A stretch of 64,000 nucleotides of DNA from contig OX335650.1 in NCBI GenBank assembly GCA_946894095.1, positions 6,200,001-6,264,000 on the forward strand, in the 5' to 3' direction. The notes below the pieces were generated by a model that was given only the letters and a program-made list of their open reading frames with translations, was not told where the DNA came from and ran no database searches. The DNA comes from Incurvaria masculella. Taxonomy: Eukaryota; Arthropoda; Insecta; Lepidoptera; Incurvariidae. This document shows, one piece after another, positions 58,698 to 64,000 of the stretch. How positions within the stretch are numbered: position 1 is the stretch's first letter; every line of letters starts with the position of its first letter. Both the position numbers and the translations under genes were made by a program.

Positions 58698-59170
58698 CAA
58701 AACCGGCCAAGTGCGAGTCCGACTCGCACACAAAGAGTTCCGTACAAGATTTAACACAAAAAAACTAATTTTTTGTATAACTTTAATTATTATTAGTATT
58801 GTGTTACCTATTTGTTGTTAAAGCGGCAAAATAAATACACACTCTGTGATAACTTCAGCTACCTACCTATTACGGTTCATGAGATACAGCCCTGTAACAG
58901 ACGGATGGACGGACGGACGTACGGACGGACAGCGCAGGATTAGTAATAGGGTATGTTTTGCTGGTTCAGGTTCAGCCTTGCAGTATATTCGTAAAGTAGT
59001 TCTTTTTACTGGGATCTTTCTTCAACTAATGTGTTCTTTCTTAATGGTCGATTATACACACATACATGTCACATTCCTTGGAATAAGCGACGTACCTGCT
59101 TAGTACGAAAAAGTATATTTACTTAGTAATAGGGTTCCGTTGGCCCCCATTTGGTACGGAACCCTAATAA
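58698..59170 (+). mobile_element. GTCY MITE, copy 8, interrupted by a 170-bp insertion
   Basis: The MITE runs from AAAACCGGCCAAGTGCGAG to TTAGTAATAGGGT (58940-58952). It is interrupted by 58953-59122 and resumes with the same 13 bases at 59123-59135 before TCCGTTGG...GGTACGGAACCCTAA. The 13-bp duplication is a clean target-site duplication. The insert shares AAAGTAGTTCTTTTTAC and CTGCTTAGTA-like blocks with 59166-59276 and 60290-60370. Confidence 0.85.
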
Positions 59171-59276
59171 AGTAGCTCTTTATACAGAGCTTTCTTTATG
59201 GAAGTGTCTTTGCTTCACTGTCGATTGTACACGCATATCACATTCGTTGAAATATGCGACGTGCTTGCTTAATAAG
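59171..59276 (+). repeat. Copy of the 170-bp insert family
   Basis: Shares the CACATTCGTTGAAATATGCG and GACGTGCTTGCTTAATA blocks with 59060-59110, so this class has at least two copies around the GTCY MITEs. Confidence 0.55.
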
Positions 59277-59541
59277 AAACCGGCCAAGTGCGAGTCGGAC
59301 TCGCACACGAAGGGTTCCGTACCAACGTACATGATTTAACACCAAATATAATATAAATTATTTTATTATATTTTAATTTTACCTATATTTTGTTATAGCA
59401 GCAAAGTAAATACATACTCTGTGAAAATTTCAGCTGCCTATCTATTACGGTTCATGAGATACAGCCCTGTGATAGACGGACGGACAGCGGAGGCTCATGA
59501 ATAGGTTTCCGTTGGCAACCTTTGGGTACGCAACCCTAAAA
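59277..59541 (+). mobile_element. GTCY MITE, copy 9 (short microsatellite)
   Basis: Complete from AAACCGGCCAAGTGCGAG to GGGTACGCAACCCTAAAAG. The GGAC run is reduced to two to three units at about 59475. Confidence 0.9.
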
Positions 59542-60376
59542 GTATATTCACTTTAATAAAAACTCGCTTTTTCGAAGATAAACCTCTCTCGTTCGCCGAG
59601 CGATATTTCCCAGCATCTTCGATGCATTCGGCGCTTAATTCTCACCGATAAGAGAACCCGGCGGCGACGTCCAATAACGCCGTGCAAGTGTGTTATCGCG
59701 CGGCGACACGCCACGCGCCCGCCCTCGCGGAAAATGGGAAAAGTCGCGTCGGCCCACGCGGGACGCGACGCCTCGCCGCGCCGCCTTCGTCCAGTGACGT
59801 CGTGACGCACTCGATCACGTCACGGGATACGTAGGCTCCCCGTGGGCGTAAAACGGCGATGAGGCGCTGCCTCTGTATTTTCTTTCTGTAATTTATAATT
59901 CTTAACCGACTTCACAAAAGGAAGAGGTGCTATGTTCGACTTTTTATAAATATTTTTATTACTTTAATAATTACTATATTTTCTTTAATGATTTTTATTT
60001 ACAATTATTTTGATGCTTGCCTTGCTGGTTTTCTAATATTTAAGCGTGGGTAGAGTTTATTTAAAAATCTAGACTAAATTGAGCCTCTTGCCACGATAAC
60101 GACAGATAGTGAACTTTGTATGCTTTTATTTTATCAAAGTTTCTTTTTTACGATTCCAAGTGATCCCTGCGTCCCAAAGGAGGATACATAAATACAATAA
60201 ACATGTCTTCTATAAACTTTTGAAACAGTTTCAATGCCCGCGAAAGGTTATGATTCCTGGTTTAAGTCTTCAAGTCCAGGCTTTCACTAAATTCATAAAG
60301 TAGTTCTTTTTTTACCGTTTTTTTAAAATTAATGTGTCCATGCTTCACTGTCGATCCTACATGCATACATCTTTCT
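59542..60376. promoter_or_regulatory. CpG-rich island at 59640-59860, then AT-rich DNA
   Basis: The island is dense in CG and contains GTGACGTCGTGACG and GATCACGTCACG, which resemble CRE/bZIP sites. The 85-codon minus-strand frame across it is explained by composition. A fragment of the 'ccgacttcaaaaaagg' repeat is at 59904-59930. The regulatory role is an inference. Confidence 0.3.
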
Positions 60377-60600
60377 TGGTTAGGATTACACGTTAAACTG
60401 TAGGTCCCCTTCCTTACTTTCTAGATGGTAGGGTTAATCCGGCCCAGATTGGTACGATCGCATTGAATTAACGATGGTTAAAGCGGCAATGAAATTTGTC
60501 CGTGTTTTCCATCAAGATCCTAGCATGACACATGGTTCCCATAAGGTCTATTGGTCTAAATTCATGACAGCTGGTGTGGTATTAGTCATCCATGTCCAGC
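60377..60600 (+). mobile_element. SINE tail, head replaced
   Basis: GATTACACGTTAAACTGTAG, GGTAGGGTTAATCCGGCC, GTACGATCGCATTGAATTAA and GTCCGTGTTTTCCATC match 58310-58540 closely. No A/B box or 5S head remains. A LINE fragment follows immediately. Confidence 0.7.
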
Positions 60601-60844
60601 ACCCCTCATTCTTCCCCATCCTACCTATATGCGGCGCACCCTCCGCAGAGAATCGGGGAAATCCCCTGTGGTTGACCGTCTTTCAAACTCATTTCTCTGC
60701 CGCACCGCCAGGATATGGAACTGTCTGCCGACGGGTGCATGTCCTCATACCTATAATCTGCGAGTCTTCAAGCGTAATTTGAACAAGCTCGATAGCTTAG
60801 CGATAGTCCGCAGCGAGGAGTATTTGGCTTTTCTGAGCACTTGA
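60601..60844 (+). pseudogene. LINE ORF2 C-terminal fragment (CR1/Jockey-like), copy 2
   Basis: Plus-strand frames give HPSFFPILPICGAP, then in the next frame CRTARIWNCLPTGACP, YNLRVFKRNLNKL and a stop at 60842-60844. This is the conserved ORF2 end (...RTAxIWNxLP...YxLxxFKRxVxxxL). It is the same family as 32455-32800 on the other strand, keeping only the last ~80 codons. Confidence 0.75.
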
Positions 60845-61044
60845 GGTTCCCAGCACCATACCATACCGGTTTTTCATTTTAAAAAGTCACATAAAAAACG
60901 GCCCTTGGAGCGGGCAGGAGGAGCAGCCAAAAAAAAGGATCAGTGAGAAAGAACGCTAAGCCGAGGGGCCGAGGGCGCATTTAACCGGGCTCCGCTCGTG
61001 TACAAAACGAAACTGTCCCGAGCGGGGCCGGGAACCTCAACTAG
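60845..61044 (+). mobile_element. Helitron-like 3' end, copy 3
   Basis: Hairpin CCCGAGCGGGGCCGGG (61017-61032), ACCTCAACTAG and CTAG at 61041-61044 before T. The termini match 27258-27286. Only the 3' end is recognisable. Confidence 0.65.
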
Positions 61045-61070
61045 TATTTATGTTACGGTTAAAGCCCGAT

Positions 61071-61317
61071 GTTGGTTAAGTCCGAAATCTTTTTTTCCTT
61101 GAAGCTTACAAACATTTTCAAGATATACCCGTGTCGAGTGCACTAATTTCGAGTTTATGGTAAGAAATTTTTTTTTCGAATTTTTTCATACAAAAATAAA
61201 AAAAAAACATTTTAAATTACAATTTTCTTTCTTGGCATCAACTCTTAATTAGTGCACTGTACAAGTGCAGAAATCCAACAAACATCAAGGAAAAAATCAT
61301 TTCGGACTTTAACCAAC
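61071..61317. mobile_element. MITE with ~32-bp imperfect TIRs
   Basis: GTTGGTTAAGTCCGAAATCT at 61071 is inverted as ATTTCGGACTTTAACCAAC ending 61317. Inner AGTGCACTAATT / AATTAGTGCACT form a second inverted pair. Non-coding. It lies 26 bp from the Helitron end. Confidence 0.8.
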
Positions 61318-61941
61318 AATATATACAATACATATTTTAGGGGCAGGACCGTTTTGGAACTGCGTCCAATATAGTTTGCCTTTCATCCGAAATTTGCGGG
61401 GTACAGTTGTAAATTGAACCATCGGCATGACGTCACGATTACACGAGCCAAGCAATTCATTCGGAAGGCTTCAGTTTAGCCAAGAATAACTTTAGGCGTG
61501 GGCGGACACTGAAACGGCAGGAAGTAACGGGAATGTGGGTCGACCCCTTGATGATAGCACAATTTGACATTTACGATAAGACAATGCCATCGTGTACACA
61601 TTACATTTGTGTTTTTTACCCGACTACGACGAAGCCAAAAGGAATTTGTTATGATTTTAGCAGCCTATGTATGTATGTTTGTATTGACGTATGTTCCACC
61701 GTAACGCTTAAACTATTCATCCGATTTTGACGAATAAGGTGTCAATCGCCTCTTTATTATGGCCCAGATAACATTATATAAAAAATATAAAAAACTGCTA
61801 AGCGATTACATTTAATATCATTATTGAGTATAAGAAATATAATAAAAAGAAAAATTTCTCATAAATTTAAATTAACATTAAATCTACAATTTACATTTTA
61901 TCGCTTAATTTTTTCAGTCATTTTATCTTTTCAAAAATTTT
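61318..61941. other. No gene seen
   Basis: A 65-codon plus frame (61533-61730) is unrecognised. The rest is AT-rich. Confidence 0.4.
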
Positions 61942-62580
61942 TAACCGACTTCAAAAAAGGAGGAGGTTATCAATTCGTCTGTATGTTTTTTTTGTTTTGT
62001 TTTTTTTTATGTTTGTTACCTCATAACTTTTGCCTGGGTGAACCAATTTTGATGATTGTTTTTTTAAATGATAGCTAGTGCTTCCCAAGTGGTCCCATTT
62101 TAATTTGGTTAAGTTCTGACAATGATATCCATGAGAAAATCATAAAAGTCTTAAATTTGTATTAAGATGTGCGCGTCAAATGGACGAATAACTCAATATA
62201 ACGCCAACCGATTTCGGTGATTCTTTTTTTATTGGAAAGGACGTGTACAAATTAGTAAGTGTACTTCAGATTCACTAAAAATAAACAAATAAAAAAAAAT
62301 AACAAAAAAAATAACCGACTTCAAAGAAAAAGCACTAAAAAGTAAAAAATAATTTTAATTTTTTTAGTTACATTTCTGTTATTTTTTGAGTCGGTGTCAG
62401 CCAAGGTTAGGTTAGGTTAGGTTAGGTTAGGTTAGGTTCTCTTGATTGGCGCAGCGCGTGCCCGGCTGACACCGACTCAAAAAATAACAGAAATCGTAAC
62501 TACAAAAATGAAAATTATTTTTTACTTTTTAGTGCTTTTTCTTTGAAGTCGGTTATTTTTTTGTTAATTTTTTTTTTTAT
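61942..62580 (+). repeat. 'ccgacttcaaaaaagg' repeat ending in a 116-bp-arm hairpin
   Basis: 61942-62330 is the canonical repeat. It is followed by arms 62288-62402 and 62464-62580, which are near-perfect inverses; both contain AAAGCACTAAAAAGTAAAAA and CGGTGTCAGCC or their complement. The 61-nt loop holds a GGTTA array. Non-coding. Confidence 0.8.
62405..62438 (+). repeat. Telomere-type array (GGTTA)6 in a hairpin loop
   Basis: Six perfect GGTTA units plus GGTT. The related repeat at 38184-38215 has AAGGTTCTCTTGAC at the same place without the array, so the array arose by expansion inside the repeat. Confidence 0.9.
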
Positions 62581-62789
62581 TAACAAACCATAATGATATT
62601 TTTGGCAAAACTAATAAAACGATGGCATCAAACAGCACCTACCTTGCTTCTTTAGTTGAGTTACAGTTTTTTAAACTTTTTTTTAATGCATAATACAAGC
62701 AATGCATAATGTTGAGAAACGGACACATGTTTTGGGCGCGGTGAAAAAAACTGGCTTGTGTGGAATGCATGCAGTACTTAGCATGACTT
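62581..62789. other. No gene seen
   Basis: Short AT-rich spacer. Confidence 0.5.
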
Positions 62790-62951
62790 ATATCCCGCCC
62801 GGGCAGGTACCATCGAATTGAATGAACGATGTATGAAAATAGTCCGTGTTCTTGTATCCAGTTCGATGTAGCCGTGTAATATAAGGATGTGTAGTGTAAT
62901 GAAGGTCCCATGAAATGTTGGGCTAGTATGAAAGTAATATAAAAAAAAAAC
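62790..62951 (+). mobile_element. SINE tail with poly-A
   Basis: CCCGCCCGGGCAGGTACCATCG, GAATGAACGATG, CCAGTTCGATGTAGCCGTGT and a terminal A run at about 62940-62950. Same tail family as 58330-58570. Confidence 0.7.
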
Positions 62952-63063
62952 CGACAACTTTGCGAATAGTAATATTAAAGTGAATATAATGAATACGACA
63001 AGGAGATACGCGAATAGCTTATTGTTCGTGAAAAACTTTAAATTCAAGAATATTCCCACTCCA
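62952..63063. other. No gene seen
   Basis: Short spacer. The 106-codon minus frame at 62778-63098 lies mostly in SINE tail. Confidence 0.5.
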
Positions 63064-63180
63064 CTTTCGAGAGTTAGCGTTCTGAGATAACACAACATTT
63101 GTTACAATTTTGTGTGATTCCGCGGTTACCTCATATAGCTAACGCTCAAAGTGAAGTTATCTATTAGCGGACTTCGCTTC
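63064..63180. repeat. Palindromic 'gttagcg' repeat, copy 2
   Basis: CTTTCGAGAGTTAGCGTTCT, TTTGTGTGATTCC, AGCTAACGCTCAAAGTGAAG and GTTATCTATTAGCGGACTTC match blocks of 16360-16480. Confidence 0.6.
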
Positions 63181-63739
63181 AGTACTTAATAGTCTCTTGT
63201 CCAGAGTATCTAAATACATCCAACGTCGCGCCATGGGCGGGCGGCACGTCAGGGCGGCGTCGGCGGCGGCGGAGGCGCCCCAACCCTTCGCCCTCCCCGA
63301 CGTCGACTCGTGGGCGGAAGTTCGGTGGTGTAATTTTATTGTAATACATTAATATATTTAAACTGACTTCGCGTTAGTGATTCGCTCAATTTGTTTAGCA
63401 ATCAAGCTTTCCGAATTAAAATTGAGCTGTTGACCTAAAAATGAGACTCAATACGAATCTGATTCCACCTTTTACAGCGGTTGTCAAAGCAATTTTCTTA
63501 ATATCAATGGTGCAAGGTTAACCTAAGCATGGCATTATTAAGAGTAGGCCTGATGTACGAGGGTTAAATGTTTTAAAAGCTAGCTGCCAGCCTATTGCTG
63601 TGCACTGCTAGCACTAGATTATTAGAAGCAATTGCCCCGTAACATAAATTCAAAGTTACAGCAGAAATAATGTACCTAAAACTAGAATAAAAATGCATCG
63701 AAAACTGCAAGAACAGTAAAACCTGTTTTTAATTGATTA
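63181..63739. other. CpG-rich patch 63225-63310, otherwise nothing
   Basis: A GGCGGCGTCGGCGGCGGCGG run lies near 63250. No open frame of note. The remainder is AT-rich. Confidence 0.4.
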
Positions 63740-64000
63740 AAAAAAACCGGCCAAGTGCGAGTCGGACTCGCACACGAAGTACCATCGTACAAGATTTAAC
63801 ACAAAAATATCACGTTTTTTGTATGGGACCCCCCTTTAATTTTTATTATATTTTTATTGTACCTATTTGTTGTTATAGCGACAAAATAAATACACACTGT
63901 GTGAAAATTTCAGCTTCCTACCTATTACGGTTCATGAGATACAGCCCTGTGGCAGACGGACGGACGGACGGACAGCGGAAGCTTAGTAATAGGGTTCCGT
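63740..64000 (+). mobile_element. GTCY MITE, copy 10, cut by the window end
   Basis: Begins AAAAAACCGGCCAAGTGCGA and lacks the usual GGGTTCCG after CACACGAAG. It reaches the GGAC run and TAGTAATAGGGTTCCGT at the window edge. Confidence 0.9.

Noticed and set aside
1..64000. CRISPR array or bacterial operon
   Set aside because: No regularly spaced identical repeats with unique spacers, no bacterial gene density or ribosome-binding sites; the content is insect-like.

Overview
The window looks like repeat-rich, non-coding DNA from a moth or butterfly (Lepidoptera). Three things point there. At least eleven full or partial copies occur of the MITE-like element that carries a GGAC/(GTCY)n microsatellite and a GTGCGAGTC-G-GACTCGCAC palindrome. 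There are Helitron tails ending in a hairpin plus CTAG. Short arrays of TTAGG, the ancestral insect telomere unit, are also present. The DNA is AT-rich with scattered CpG-rich patches. No intact host protein-coding gene, genuine tRNA or rRNA gene, or CRISPR array was found. Most open frames are short and fall inside repeats or GC-rich patches.

Layout. 0-6 kb: a Helitron, a locally duplicated repeat, a TIR element with perfect 35-bp ends that has taken in a GTCY MITE, and a 1476-bp foldback element with 617-bp arms. 7-15 kb: two TTAA-flanked MITEs in opposite orientation around a LINE reverse-transcriptase remnant, then smaller repeats. 18.8-20.5 kb: a decayed piggyBac-like transposon. 21-27 kb: GTCY MITEs, two candidate small exons and a Helitron. 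30-38 kb: LINE and MITE fragments, a tRNA-like sequence, CpG-rich patches and a composite MITE. 38-55 kb: mostly unique non-coding DNA with one 197-codon orphan frame, an interstitial TTAGG array and another candidate exon. 55-64 kb: a dense nest of SINEs with tRNA-like and 5S-rRNA-like heads, GTCY MITEs, a LINE 3' fragment, a Helitron end and a hairpin repeat with a second TTAGG array.

Functional reading. Two plus-strand sites (22540/22541 and 51344/51345) combine a pyrimidine tract, CAG and an immediate GTAAGA. Each has a second 5' splice site 57 or 73 nt downstream. This is the layout of recursive-splicing ratchet points, and the simplest inference is that much of the window is one very long intron transcribed on the plus strand. 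This is unproven from one sequence. The transposon content shows several decayed autonomous elements (piggyBac, LINEs) and many non-autonomous ones. No other new multi-gene system is visible.
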